From positions 1 to 64,000 of the forward strand of contig JAFWYE010000009.1 in the NCBI GenBank assembly GCA_017517765.1: a stretch of DNA of 64,000 nucleotides, in the 5' to 3' direction. The stretch comes from Bacilli bacterium. Its GTDB lineage: Bacteria > Bacillota_I > Bacilli_A > RFN20 > DUOF01. The position numbers and the translations under genes were made by a program. The notes beneath the pieces are model-generated. The model worked only from the letters and a program-made list of their open reading frames with translations, ran no database searches and had not been told where the DNA came from. This document shows, one piece after another, positions 1 through 7,490 of this stretch. The stretch's first letter is position 1. Every line of letters begins with the position of its first letter.

Positions 1-409
1 GATCTGCACTATACTTGATTGCCATCCATGAAGCAAGTTGTTTTTCTGGATATACTATTTCATCTGCTCCATTTCTTAAAAGAAATTTAGCTTGCCCATC
101 TCTTTCTGCTCTTGATACAACCTTTTTCGCGCCTAATTCTTTTAATAAACTTGTTGTTTCAAGTGAACTTTGAAAATCAGCACTAATAGTAACAATACAC
201 AAATCAAAATTATTAATTCCTAAGGATTTTAAAAACTCTTCATTTGTGCTATTCCCTATCTGTGCATCTATCACATATGGAACGGCTTGATTAATCCTTT
301 CTTCATTTATATCTACTGCCATCACTTCATGTCCAAGTTCATGTAATTTTTTTACTATATGTAGTCCGAATCTACCTAAACCTATTAAAAGTATTGTTTT
401 CTTATTCAT
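1..409 (-). CDS. ktrA: KtrA/TrkA-type potassium channel regulatory subunit (partial)
   Basis: Cytosolic RCK subunit that gates a Ktr potassium uptake channel through nucleotide binding. Visible: the N-terminal 136 residues, with a Rossmann glycine motif GLGRFG at residues 10-15 and an acidic residue ending strand 2 (VMAVDIN), as in TrkA-N domains. The C-terminal part lies beyond the window start. The ATG at 407-409 begins 13 bases after the stop of the membrane subunit, so both are one operon in the order channel then regulator. The pairing identifies the system as Ktr-like; whether it is closer to ktrAB or ktrCD cannot be decided from the fragment. Confidence 0.9.
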   Translation of the reverse strand, partial: MNKKTILLIGLGRFGLHIVKKLHELGHEVMAVDINEERINQAVPYVIDAQIGNSTNEEFLKSLGINNFDLCIVTISADFQSSLETTSLLKELGAKKVVSRAERDGQAKFLLRNGADEIVYPEKQLASWMAIKYSAD

Positions 410-422
410 ATTTTGTTTCCTC

Positions 423-1751
423 CTAACCAACTATAATTTTTTCTACTGGATATTTATAATGTTGTTGTTTTCCTTCTCCTAATGTAGCGTATATTAGTGT
501 CAATCCACCTAAGCGACCAAAGAACATTAATATAATTAGAATCATTTTTGATATTAAACCTAATGCAGGCGTAATACCTAAAGTAAGTCCAACTGTTCCA
601 ATTGCAGAAGCTGTTTCAAATAAACACGTTAATACTGGAATATTTTCAACTTTGCTGATTACTAATCCACTAAATAAGAATATAAATAAATATAGGAAAA
701 AAATCGCGAATGCATTTTTAACGTTTCCATCACTAATTCTTTTTTTAAATAATTCAGCATTTGCTTTATTTTTAAATACTGAAATGATTGATGAAAATAT
801 AACAGCTATAGTAGAAGTTTTCATACCACCAGCAGTAGAACCAGGAGAACCACCAATTAACATTAAGATAATTAAGATTATTAACCCAACTTCACTTACA
901 CCATTAAGACTAATAGTGTTAAATCCAGCTGTTCTAGGTGTTATAGCTTGAAATATAGAAACTAAAATTCTTTCTTTTAAATTTAGGTCATTAAACTCAA
1001 AAAAGAAGAAATATAGTCCAGGTAAAATCATTAAAATTATTGACATAATAATTACAACTTTTGATTGTAATCTATATTTTTTAAAATTCAATTTATAATC
1101 ATATACATCTTTCCATACAATAAAACCAATACCACCAATAACGATTAATAAGCATATCACTATGTTGATAATGGACATTGAAGAAAACATTGTAAGAGAC
1201 GTAAATTCTCCAGAATATTTCCCCATTATATCAAACCCTGCATTGCAAAAAGCTGATATAGAATGGAAAATTGACATCCATACACCATCCCAACCAAACT
1301 CTTTACAAAAAAATGGCATCATTACTATTGCACCTAATAACTCAAAAAGAAAAATTCCTTTTAAAATAAATTTCGTTAAACTAGCAATGCCACCTACATT
1401 GTGAGCTGATATTGATTCCTTTAGTGCATCTCTACTAAATAAACCTATCTTTTTCCCTGATAACATAATAAATGAAATTGCTACAGTTATTACTCCCATA
1501 CCACCAATTTGAATTAATGACAGAATTATCATTTGCCCAAACATCGACCAATGAGTTGCAGTATCAAATACAACTAGACCAGTAACACAAGCTGCTGAAG
1601 TTGATGTAAATATAGAGTCTATAAAAGAAGTCCATGTTTTACTTGCAGATGATATTGGTAATGAAAGTAAAAAAGCACCAATTAAAATTACAAAAAGATA
1701 ACCCAATAAAATAGTTTTGAATTTTGATAAATGAAATCTTTTTTTTAACAT
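423..1751 (-). CDS. ktrB: KtrB/TrkH-family potassium uptake membrane subunit
   Basis: Integral membrane potassium translocating subunit, 442 residues, the usual length of KtrB/KtrD. The protein is almost wholly hydrophobic and carries four pore-loop segments typical of the SKT superfamily, seen as VTGL in ACVTGLVVFDT, NAGF in FCNAGFDIM, TAGF in PRTAGFNTI and TVGL in IGTVGLTLG. The third inter-repeat segment contains the glycine-rich gate-like stretch IGGSPGSTAGG. The RCK partner gene follows 13 bases downstream. A TATAAT-like -10 lies at 1773-1778 upstream; no convincing -35 was found. Function as a potassium transporter is secure from family features; the coupling ion is not visible. Confidence 0.93.
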   Translation of the reverse strand: MLKKRFHLSKFKTILLGYLFVILIGAFLLSLPISSASKTWTSFIDSIFTSTSAACVTGLVVFDTATHWSMFGQMIILSLIQIGGMGVITVAISFIMLSGKKIGLFSRDALKESISAHNVGGIASLTKFILKGIFLFELLGAIVMMPFFCKEFGWDGVWMSIFHSISAFCNAGFDIMGKYSGEFTSLTMFSSMSIINIVICLLIVIGGIGFIVWKDVYDYKLNFKKYRLQSKVVIIMSIILMILPGLYFFFFEFNDLNLKERILVSIFQAITPRTAGFNTISLNGVSEVGLIILIILMLIGGSPGSTAGGMKTSTIAVIFSSIISVFKNKANAELFKKRISDGNVKNAFAIFFLYLFIFLFSGLVISKVENIPVLTCLFETASAIGTVGLTLGITPALGLISKMILIILMFFGRLGGLTLIYATLGEGKQQHYKYPVEKIIVG

Positions 1752-1884
1752 AATTCTTTTCCTCTTTACGGCATTATATCATTTATCTTATAAAAATGCC
1801 ATTATTAATCATTTATTATTCATATTAAGATTGTATTAAGATACATTTTTTTAATTTATTACATATAATATTCGTATTAAAAAA

Positions 1885-1904
1885 AGCAGACATCTCTATC
1901 TACT
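1885..1904 (-). terminator. Rho-independent terminator (minus strand)
   Basis: Stem AGTAGAT/GTCTGCT (7 pairs, with G-U wobbles) followed on the minus strand by seven T at 1878-1884. It lies downstream of the HTH-DUF4097 gene and upstream of ktrB. Confidence 0.6.
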
Positions 1905-1990
1905 TTCTTCACACTTATTAAAGTTTTATAACTAAAGCTAATCAACCATCACTTATTTCAAAGTTTGCAAGTTCGCTTGTGATATCAATT

Positions 1991-2064
1991 GGTTCTAACT
2001 ACACTTTTTGATACCAACCATATTTTTGCCAAAAAAATTTTAACCCACCTTAAAAGTAATCGTT
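1991..2064. repeat. Copy 1 of a diverged approx. 75-bp intergenic repeat
   Basis: The 380-base gap 1752-2131 holds no gene. It contains this element: positions 1991-2011 match 3928-3948 at 20 of 21 bases, and AAGTAATCGTT at 2054-2064 recurs at 3988-3998, with nearly the same spacing (63 against 60 bases). The middle part is not conserved. Nature unknown. Confidence 0.5.
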
Positions 2065-2131
2065 AAATCGTTAGAATAGATTAGCAACTTACCTTTTTAA
2101 TATTTAATAAAGTAGTAACTGCTATTTACTA

Positions 2132-3784
2132 TCATTTATAACTAATCATAATATTTCCTGTAGAGGTTGTTATCTTGCAAACTCCTCCAGTTACAGTTTC
2201 AGGAACACTTACGCTACCAGTTTTACTTTTAGCAATAAAAATCTTACTAGATTTAATTGTTCCTTTTACATTTCCTGTACCTACGCTAACTTCTATATTA
2301 CTTGCATCAAACTCATCAAATCTAACATCTCCTGTTGACCCTTCCATTTTAAAGTCTGTAGTTACTAATGTATTAACTAATTCAGTATTTCCTGTACTTA
2401 CTTTTATATCTAACTTGTTACAATTAGTATTACTTAATTCTATATCTCCTGTTTTAGTTTCAATATTTAAACTTTCACCAACATTACTATTTTTAATCTC
2501 TACATCACCAGTTAAATTACTTATGCTTAAGTTATTTTCAACATTAGACTTAAATTCTACATCCCCTGTTGAATTACTTATATCCACATTACTAAATGTA
2601 AATCCTTTATTAATCTCTATATCTCCTACTTGTCCTTTAATATTTAGTGAGTTAATTAACTCTTCAGTTAAATACAAATTTACTTCAAAATCACTAAAAT
2701 TAAATAACATATCATAAAACTTACGATTATCATTTTGGTTAATAGTTAAAACACCATCTATTACTTTAGTTTCAATAGTTACTTTCTTATTTTTGGAATA
2801 AACAACTTTATTTTCATTATTAGATGAATAAATAATTACATCTAAATCCTTTCCCTCTATTTTTATATCAGTATAAGGCTCCTCAATATTATAAGTCTCA
2901 ATAACTTCAGTACTATTTAAATATATTGATCTACCTAATCCCGCTAGAATTAAAATAACTAAAACTCCTGTTAATGATAATAAAATAGGCTTATTCAAAG
3001 TATTACTAATTTCAAATAAATTCAATATTCCTAATGACAAAGGCAACACAAAAATCCCTCCTGTGATAAGTAATGCCATTCCTAAATTGTATGAAGTATA
3101 CAAGTAGACACTAACTAATAAGAGATTAACTAGTATAAAGATACCTAACACATAACTAAATAAAAAACTTCTAGTTAATTTACCATTTAATTTATTCCTT
3201 ATATTTCTAAATAAAATAGGATAAAAAACAATAAAATATCCAAGTAATACACCAATTGTTGCAATCATAAACCAATAGTTGTTCGTGTACACACTACAAG
3301 TAAGAAATAATAAAAACAGGCCAATAAATGTAGATACTATAAATACTAAACTTTTCTTTTTAGTAAACATCCATGTAATCGTGGGACAAAATGTATAAGC
3401 ACACAAAATAGAGGTTAAAACAATAAAGAACCAAGATAATGTATGGCTAATTGCAAGATTAACAATAAAACAAGTTAAGATAGCTACTAAATAACTAGCA
3501 TTTAAAATCCAAAAAGTACTTTTCTTCATATTATTATATTTGTTAGCATCTTTTTTCATTTTTCTATATTCATTATCATTGCTAGATTCTATTAATTCAT
3601 GCTCACTAATATCTAATACTCTACAAATATCAGGCACAAGAGTAATATCTGGATAGCTAACTCCTCTTTCCCATTTACTTACTGTACTAGCATCTACAAA
3701 CAACAGATCGGCTAATTCTTGTTGGGTATAATTTTTCTTAATTCTAGATTCTTTAATATACAATCCAAACTTATTCCTATCCAT
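2132..3784 (-). CDS. XRE-type HTH membrane protein with C-terminal DUF4097 beta-helix
   Basis: 550 residues in three parts. Residues about 7-60 are an XRE helix-turn-helix (TQQELADLLFVDASTVSKWE). Residues about 90-290 hold several hydrophobic membrane segments. The remainder is a DUF4097-like repeat region with at least eight copies of a TGD/TGN motif spaced about 20 residues (STGDVEFK, LTGDVEIK, KTGDIELS, STGNTELV, STGDVRFD, GTGNVKGT, KTGSVSVP, STGNIMIS), as expected for a right-handed beta-helix outside the cell. The layout suggests a membrane-bound transcription regulator that senses the envelope; ligand and targets are unknown. SD AGGGTGA lies before the ATG. It has its own promoter at 3813-3841. 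Confidence 0.75.
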   Translation of the reverse strand: MDRNKFGLYIKESRIKKNYTQQELADLLFVDASTVSKWERGVSYPDITLVPDICRVLDISEHELIESSNDNEYRKMKKDANKYNNMKKSTFWILNASYLVAILTCFIVNLAISHTLSWFFIVLTSILCAYTFCPTITWMFTKKKSLVFIVSTFIGLFLLFLTCSVYTNNYWFMIATIGVLLGYFIVFYPILFRNIRNKLNGKLTRSFLFSYVLGIFILVNLLLVSVYLYTSYNLGMALLITGGIFVLPLSLGILNLFEISNTLNKPILLSLTGVLVILILAGLGRSIYLNSTEVIETYNIEEPYTDIKIEGKDLDVIIYSSNNENKVVYSKNKKVTIETKVIDGVLTINQNDNRKFYDMLFNFSDFEVNLYLTEELINSLNIKGQVGDIEINKGFTFSNVDISNSTGDVEFKSNVENNLSISNLTGDVEIKNSNVGESLNIETKTGDIELSNTNCNKLDIKVSTGNTELVNTLVTTDFKMEGSTGDVRFDEFDASNIEVSVGTGNVKGTIKSSKIFIAKSKTGSVSVPETVTGGVCKITTSTGNIMISYK

Positions 3785-3812
3785 AAAATCACCCTTTCAT
3801 TCAACCATCAAC

Positions 3813-3841
3813 ATAATAGCATTTTTTATAAACTTCAACAA
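3813..3841 (-). promoter_or_regulatory. Sigma-A-type promoter of the HTH-DUF4097 gene
   Basis: On the minus strand TTGTTG (3836-3841) and TATTAT (3813-3818) are separated by 17 bases, 29 bases before the ATG at 3784. Confidence 0.55.
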
Positions 3842-3857
3842 TAAATCTTATATGGCT

Positions 3858-3930
3858 AGTTCCGCCACAAATAATTTTAATAAAAAAACTCTGACACACA
3901 ATTGTATCAGAGTAATTCTTTAGATATGGT
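3858..3930 (-). repeat. tRNA-Leu remnant plus duplicated tRNA-operon terminator flank
   Basis: Positions 3879-3930 repeat 6903-6955 (the terminator and 3' end of the tRNA operon) with two mismatches and one A-run indel, ending at the tRNA CCA plus discriminator base (TGGT on the plus strand). At 3858-3867 the ten bases AGTTCCGCCA equal 7018-7027, the 5' part of tRNA-Leu. Together they look like debris of a second tRNA-Leu unit and form the left border of the 3858-6955 island. Confidence 0.65.
3888..3913 (-). terminator. Duplicated copy of the tRNA-operon terminator
   Basis: ACTCTGA/TCAGAGT stem with a T-run on the minus strand. It is the second copy of the terminator at 6913-6938 and could end the ABC transporter operon. 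Confidence 0.7.
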
Positions 3931-3998
3931 TCTAACTCCACTTTTTGAGCCCTGTCTAAATAGAGCCATTTTTTATTAGCCCCCTACAAGTAATCGTT
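3928..3998. repeat. Copy 2 of the approx. 75-bp intergenic repeat
   Basis: Partner of 1991-2064: 20 of 21 bases identical at one end and the 11 bases AAGTAATCGTT at the other. It abuts the duplicated tRNA flank. No reading frame of note. Confidence 0.5.
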
Positions 3999-4061
3999 GT
4001 AAAGTTAAAATAAATCAGGTCTCCTATAATTAACAAGTGTGAACCTTAATACTATAAATAA

Positions 4062-4793
4062 TTATTTATTATCACTAAACATTTTCTTTTTAAAAATAAT
4101 TATAGATAAGACTAATATAATTATTGTATATATTGAAAATACAATTATATTTCTTGTTGATATAATAGATAAATTATCATTTAATATTCCTTTAATTATA
4201 TTCAAGCAACTCTCAAATGGTAATACTTCACAAACTTTTGCAAATCCATTACCTATTAAATCTTTTGAAAAATACATTCCACTTGTAAAACACACTAATT
4301 GAACTACTATACTTCCAATTCCTCCTGTAGCTTTTTCACTTACTAAACTTCCTATTAGTATACCAAGAGAAATAAACATAATAGAAACAATTAATGATAT
4401 GAGTATTGTGTATATTATATTAATACTAAAACTAAATCCTAACATAATAGCAGTTACAAAGAATAATATATCTTGAATAATAATTATCGGGATTAGTGAT
4501 ATTATATATCCCAAAATATAATCTCGTGATTTCATTGGAGATGTACCTAGTCTTATAAGTAAAGATGAAGTTCTATCTTTAGAAACTAGAGTTGCAGTAA
4601 ACAAAGTTATAAATGAAAAACCAAACACTATAATTCCTGGGGTGAAATTTTCTAATTTGTATGATTCTCCTGGGATATTTATTTGTTGAAATATAAATAG
4701 TAAAAATATAGGTAACATTATTTCAAATATTAAACTCAAAGGATCTCTTATTAACTCTTTAAAATTTCTTTTAGCAAAATTTAACATTCTCAT
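4062..4793 (-). CDS. ABC-2 type transporter permease
   Basis: 243 residues with about six hydrophobic segments and the layout of ABC-2 permeases: one N-terminal membrane segment after a short cytosolic stretch, then a hydrophobic core and a final segment before a KKKMF tail. Its ATG overlaps the stop of the ATPase gene (TAATG), so the two are translationally coupled and form one exporter. The substrate cannot be read from sequence; drug, peptide or lipid export are the usual roles. It is the last gene of a three-gene operon with the AbrB-type regulator, within the tRNA-flanked island. Confidence 0.85.
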   Translation of the reverse strand: MRMLNFAKRNFKELIRDPLSLIFEIMLPIFLLFIFQQINIPGESYKLENFTPGIIVFGFSFITLFTATLVSKDRTSSLLIRLGTSPMKSRDYILGYIISLIPIIIIQDILFFVTAIMLGFSFSINIIYTILISLIVSIMFISLGILIGSLVSEKATGGIGSIVVQLVCFTSGMYFSKDLIGNGFAKVCEVLPFESCLNIIKGILNDNLSIISTRNIIVFSIYTIIILVLSIIIFKKKMFSDNK

Positions 4794-5515
4794 TATAATT
4801 TACCTCCAGTTGCAATTGACACAAAAGCATCTTCAAAACTTTTAGTTTTAGTTTTCTTAATTAATTCCTCAACTGTACCAATTTCAACTAAATTACCATC
4901 AGCCATTATACCAACTCTATCCGATAAACATTGTGCTTCTTCCATATAATGTGTTGTTAAAACAATTGTGATTTTGCCTTTCAAATCACTAATTATTTTC
5001 CATAATTCCTTTCTTGATATTACATCTAAGCCTAATGTTGGTTCATCTAAAAATAATATTTTAGGATCATTAATCAAACTAATCGCAATAGATATCTTTC
5101 TTTGCCAACCCCCGGATAAAGTTTTACCTTTTTTATTTAATACTTCACCAAGTTTAAATTGCTTAATTAGTTCTTTAATTTTAATATCTTTATCATTAAT
5201 TTGATATACACCCGCCATAAACTCTAAATTTTCCTTAACAGTTAAATTTTGCGCAATAGCAGTTTCTTGTGGTGAGACATTTAAAATTTTCTTAATTTCA
5301 ATGACATCTTTTTTCATATCCATATTTTCTATTTTGATATTTCCAGATGTTGGTAATATTAATCCTGACATCATCTTAATTGTTGTCGTTTTTCCAGCAC
5401 CATTAGTTCCAAGAAGAGCAAATAATTCTCCACGCTTAATTTGTAAATCTATTTCATTTACTGCAACTTTTTCTTTAAACTTTTTAGTTAATTTGTTTAT
5501 TTCAATAGAATACAT
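4793..5515 (-). CDS. ABC transporter ATP-binding protein
   Basis: 240-residue nucleotide-binding domain. Walker A GTNGAGKTT at about residue 36, signature LSGGWQRK (W in place of the usual Q), Walker B ILFLDEP, and an H-loop LTTHYMEEAQ, in the CcmA/DrrA-like family that pairs with ABC-2 permeases. It energises the permease encoded directly downstream. It begins right after the 65-residue AbrB-type gene (one base between them), so expression probably depends on the promoter and operator at 5730-5785. Confidence 0.92.
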   Translation of the reverse strand: MYSIEINKLTKKFKEKVAVNEIDLQIKRGELFALLGTNGAGKTTTIKMMSGLILPTSGNIKIENMDMKKDVIEIKKILNVSPQETAIAQNLTVKENLEFMAGVYQINDKDIKIKELIKQFKLGEVLNKKGKTLSGGWQRKISIAISLINDPKILFLDEPTLGLDVISRKELWKIISDLKGKITIVLTTHYMEEAQCLSDRVGIMADGNLVEIGTVEELIKKTKTKSFEDAFVSIATGGKL

Positions 5516-5516
5516 A

Positions 5517-5714
5517 TTAATTAATTTCTGGCATCACTTTATCTATAGTACTCTCTAACACTTCAGATTTAACAATTGCCATTCCTTTCTTTTTATCACA
5601 TAATACAACAACACAATCACCTGGTTTAATTTCAAACATATCTCTTGCTTCTTTAGGTATTACTATTTGTCCTTTTTCTCCAACCTTTGCAATCCCCACA
5701 AACTTATCTTTCAT
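5517..5714 (-). CDS. AbrB/SpoVT-family transcription regulator
   Basis: 65 residues forming one swapped-hairpin AbrB DNA-binding domain: GEKGQIVIPKEARDMFEIKPGD is the diagnostic stretch, here given as separate motifs KGQIVIPKEAR and IKPGD. First gene of the operon with the ABC transporter. SD GGAGGAGG lies seven bases before the ATG. An 11-bp perfect inverted repeat (5730-5740, 5753-5763) overlaps the -10 region of its own promoter, which suggests autoregulation; this is inference. It could equally be an antitoxin-type AbrB domain, but no toxin gene is adjacent. Confidence 0.88.
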   Translation of the reverse strand: MKDKFVGIAKVGEKGQIVIPKEARDMFEIKPGDCVVVLCDKKKGMAIVKSEVLESTIDKVMPEIN

Positions 5715-5729
5715 ACAAAGCCTCCTCCG

Positions 5730-5763
5730 GTATAATAAGTTATACTTTTCATACTTATTATAC
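5730..5763. promoter_or_regulatory. Inverted-repeat operator overlapping the -10 box
   Basis: GTATAATAAGT (5730-5740) and its exact reverse complement ACTTATTATAC (5753-5763) flank a 12-base spacer. The site covers the -10 element and transcription start of the regulator-ABC operon, a position fit for repression. Confidence 0.6.
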
Positions 5764-5785
5764 TTATTTTAAAAGCAAACATCAA
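5757..5785 (-). promoter_or_regulatory. Sigma-A-type promoter of the AbrB-ABC operon
   Basis: Minus-strand TTGATG (5780-5785) and TATAAT (5757-5762) separated by 17 bases. Confidence 0.7.
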
Positions 5786-5912
5786 TATATTTGCATATAC
5801 AAAAACATTAAGTGACAACCTTCTTAATATTTACATATAATTTTCTATTAACCAAAATTTTAATGTATTATATATAATGTAATTATTATTTATAATAAGT
5901 CAGGTGGTAGAA

Positions 5913-6674
5913 ATGAAAAAAATAATAAATTTAATTTCCTTTATATGCTTAGTATCTTCATTTTTTATTATATCTGGATGTACAATTCATTATAATAAAA
6001 ATGAAGAAGCAACAAATGATTCAGAAACATTTGATTTTTCTAATACTACATATATGGTGTTTGGAGACAGTATAACTTATGGTGCAGATTATAGTAATGG
6101 GTATAAGCAAATGAATACCCCATACGATGTTGCAGTTAAAAATATTTTAAATTTAAAATCCACCACAAATAAAGGCATAAGTGGCGCCACTTTTACTAGA
6201 AACAATCTAGGATTAACTTGTATGAGTGATGTAATAACATCTACAAATCAACACGCTGATATTATAAGCGTGATGGGTGGTGTAAATGATTTTAATAGAA
6301 ATCTTCCTTTAGGAAATGTAAGTGATAGTACTCCAACTAGTATTTACGGTTCTCTTAATGTAACAATGAAATATCTGAAACAACAATATCCTGATTCATA
6401 TATTTTTTATATGACTCCATATAAAGAAAATTATAGTGGTATGTTATGGTCAAATGATAACCATCAAGGATATAATCTAGAAGATGTTTCTAATGCAATT
6501 AAAGAAGTAGCACTCATATATGACATAGATGTTTTAGATATGTTTGAATATGGCCAGTTTGAAACTGTAATGAATAACACCGATTGTGACGGTATACATC
6601 CTAATCAAGACTTCATTTTAGAAAAGACCGCCCCTCAAATCGCTAAATTTATTAAAGAAAATTACATCAAATAA
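5913..6674 (+). CDS. SGNH/GDSL-family hydrolase lipoprotein
   Basis: 253-residue secreted lipoprotein. The N terminus is a type II signal peptide ending in the lipobox ISGC. SGNH blocks are present: block I FGDSITYG (nucleophile Ser), block III GGVND, block V DGIHPN with the catalytic Asp and His. Family members hydrolyse ester or acetyl groups on lipids or cell-surface polysaccharide; the substrate here is unknown. I place the start at the ATG 5913, which has SD AGGTGG at 5902-5907, not at the upstream GTG 5904 inside that SD. It is the only plus-strand gene of the island and ends in a strong terminator at 6672-6700. Confidence 0.88.
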   Translation: MKKIINLISFICLVSSFFIISGCTIHYNKNEEATNDSETFDFSNTTYMVFGDSITYGADYSNGYKQMNTPYDVAVKNILNLKSTTNKGISGATFTRNNLGLTCMSDVITSTNQHADIISVMGGVNDFNRNLPLGNVSDSTPTSIYGSLNVTMKYLKQQYPDSYIFYMTPYKENYSGMLWSNDNHQGYNLEDVSNAIKEVALIYDIDVLDMFEYGQFETVMNNTDCDGIHPNQDFILEKTAPQIAKFIKENYIK

Positions 6675-6700
6675 GTAAACTTAAAGTTTACTTATTTTTT
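6672..6700 (+). terminator. Terminator of the GDSL lipoprotein gene
   Basis: TAAGTAAAC/GTTTACTTA nine-pair stem, five-base loop, then six T. Confidence 0.85.
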
Positions 6701-6723
6701 ATTTGAATTTGCCATAATATATG

Positions 6724-6808
6724 TAGCCAGTAAGTTGATAACTTATTGGTTGCTAAGGGTAAGAGGCTTAAAAAATCAGTTGACTTTTAAGGTAACACTT
6801 ACTGGCTA
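6724..6808. repeat. 85-bp hairpin element with 12-bp terminal inverted repeats
   Basis: TAGCCAGTAAGT (6724-6735) and its exact reverse complement (6797-6808) bound the element. Inside, GTTGC/GTAAC (6749-6753, 6792-6796) and CTTAAAA/TTTTAAG (6767-6773, 6785-6791) can pair, giving one long hairpin with two 5' bulges of 13 bases. It lies between two terminators with no gene to regulate, so it may be a MITE-like element or a small structured RNA. Confidence 0.6.
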
Positions 6809-6821
6809 GAAGGGATATATT

Positions 6822-6840
6822 ATCTATTAAGATAATAGAT
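6822..6840. repeat. Perfect 8-bp palindrome
   Basis: ATCTATTA and TAATAGAT around three bases. It has no following T-run on either strand, so it is not an obvious terminator. Confidence 0.4.
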
Positions 6841-6902
6841 GCAATATTGGAAATAATAAAGTATATACTGTTATATCGAATTTTAGATGTTGTTAAAGAC
6901 AC

Positions 6903-6955
6903 AATAAAAAAAACTCTGACACCTAATTGTATCAGAGTAATTCTTTAGATATGGT
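6903..6955 (-). repeat. Right copy of the 52/53-bp direct repeat at the tRNA-Leu 3' end
   Basis: Matches 3879-3930 with two substitutions and one A-run length difference. It spans the tRNA terminator and ends at the CCA/discriminator of the intact tRNA-Leu. Confidence 0.75.
6913..6938 (-). terminator. Terminator of the tRNA operon
   Basis: ACTCTGA/TCAGAGT stem followed on the minus strand by eight T, 14 bases after the tRNA-Leu CCA end. Confidence 0.85.
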
Positions 6956-7034
6956 GGGGCTAGGGAGACTCGAACTCCCACGATCTCTCACCAGATTCTA
7001 AGTCTGGCGCGTCTACCAGTTCCGCCATAGCCCC
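6952..7034 (-). tRNA. tRNA-Leu (anticodon UAG)
   Basis: 83 bases with CCA encoded. Acceptor GGGGCTA pairs with TAGCCCC, the anticodon loop CTTAGAA lies in stem CCAGA/TCTGG, and a long variable arm is present as expected for tRNA-Leu. Last gene of a five-tRNA operon. Confidence 0.95.
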
Positions 7035-7044
7035 TTAAACAAAA

Positions 7045-7120
<76 letters not shown>

Positions 7121-7128
7121 ACTAGATA

Positions 7129-7206
7129 TGGTGACCTTTACGGGATTCGAACCCGTGAATGCATCCGTGAAAGGGATGTGAGTTAAGCCGCTTCTCCAAA
7201 AGGCCA
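7129..7206 (-). tRNA. tRNA-Glu (anticodon UUC)
   Basis: Acceptor TGGCCTT/AAGGTCA (one G-U pair), anticodon loop CTTTCAC in stem CATCC/GGATG, T-arm CGGGTTCGAATCCCG, CCA encoded. Confidence 0.93.
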
Positions 7207-7208
7207 AA

Positions 7209-7284
7209 TGGCGCCAAGTATAGGGCTCGAACCTACGACCGATCGGTTAACAGCCGATTGCTCTACCGACTGAGCTAACTTGGC
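7209..7284 (-). tRNA. tRNA-Asn (anticodon GUU)
   Basis: Acceptor GCCAAGT/ACTTGGC, anticodon loop CTGTTAA in stem ATCGG/CCGAT, discriminator G and encoded CCA. Confidence 0.95.
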
Positions 7285-7301
7285 ATACATTACACAAATA
7301 A

Positions 7302-7378
<77 letters not shown>

Positions 7379-7398
7379 ATTTTTTGCAATGCTCTTGT

Positions 7399-7427
7399 AT
7401 TCTATCATTAAAACATACCCGTGTCAA
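7399..7427 (-). promoter_or_regulatory. Strong promoter of the tRNA operon
   Basis: Consensus TTGACA (7422-7427) and TAGAAT (7399-7404) with a 17-base spacer, followed at once by tRNA-Ile. Confidence 0.88.
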
Positions 7428-7490
7428 CACTGAATATCAAAAAATTTTACACTTTTTTTAAATATTTTTTACATTGCAAAATTTGTTTTT

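Noticed and set aside
652-1404. Plus-strand open frames at 652-951 and 1162-1404
   Set aside because: They lie wholly antisense to ktrB, lack ribosome binding sites and have no recognisable content.
2160-2620. Regular short repeats suggesting a CRISPR-like array
   Set aside because: The periodicity is 20-residue coding repeats of the beta-helix, with variable sequence between; no constant direct repeat or equal spacers.
2175-2717. 180-codon plus-strand open frame rich in Pro, Leu and Ser
   Set aside because: It is the mirror of the repetitive TGD region of the DUF4097 domain; the repeats on the coding strand explain it.
7121-7132. Third copy of TAGATATGGT next to tRNA-Glu as a possible attachment site
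   Set aside because: Only about ten bases around the common CCA end; not a true repeat of the 52-bp unit.
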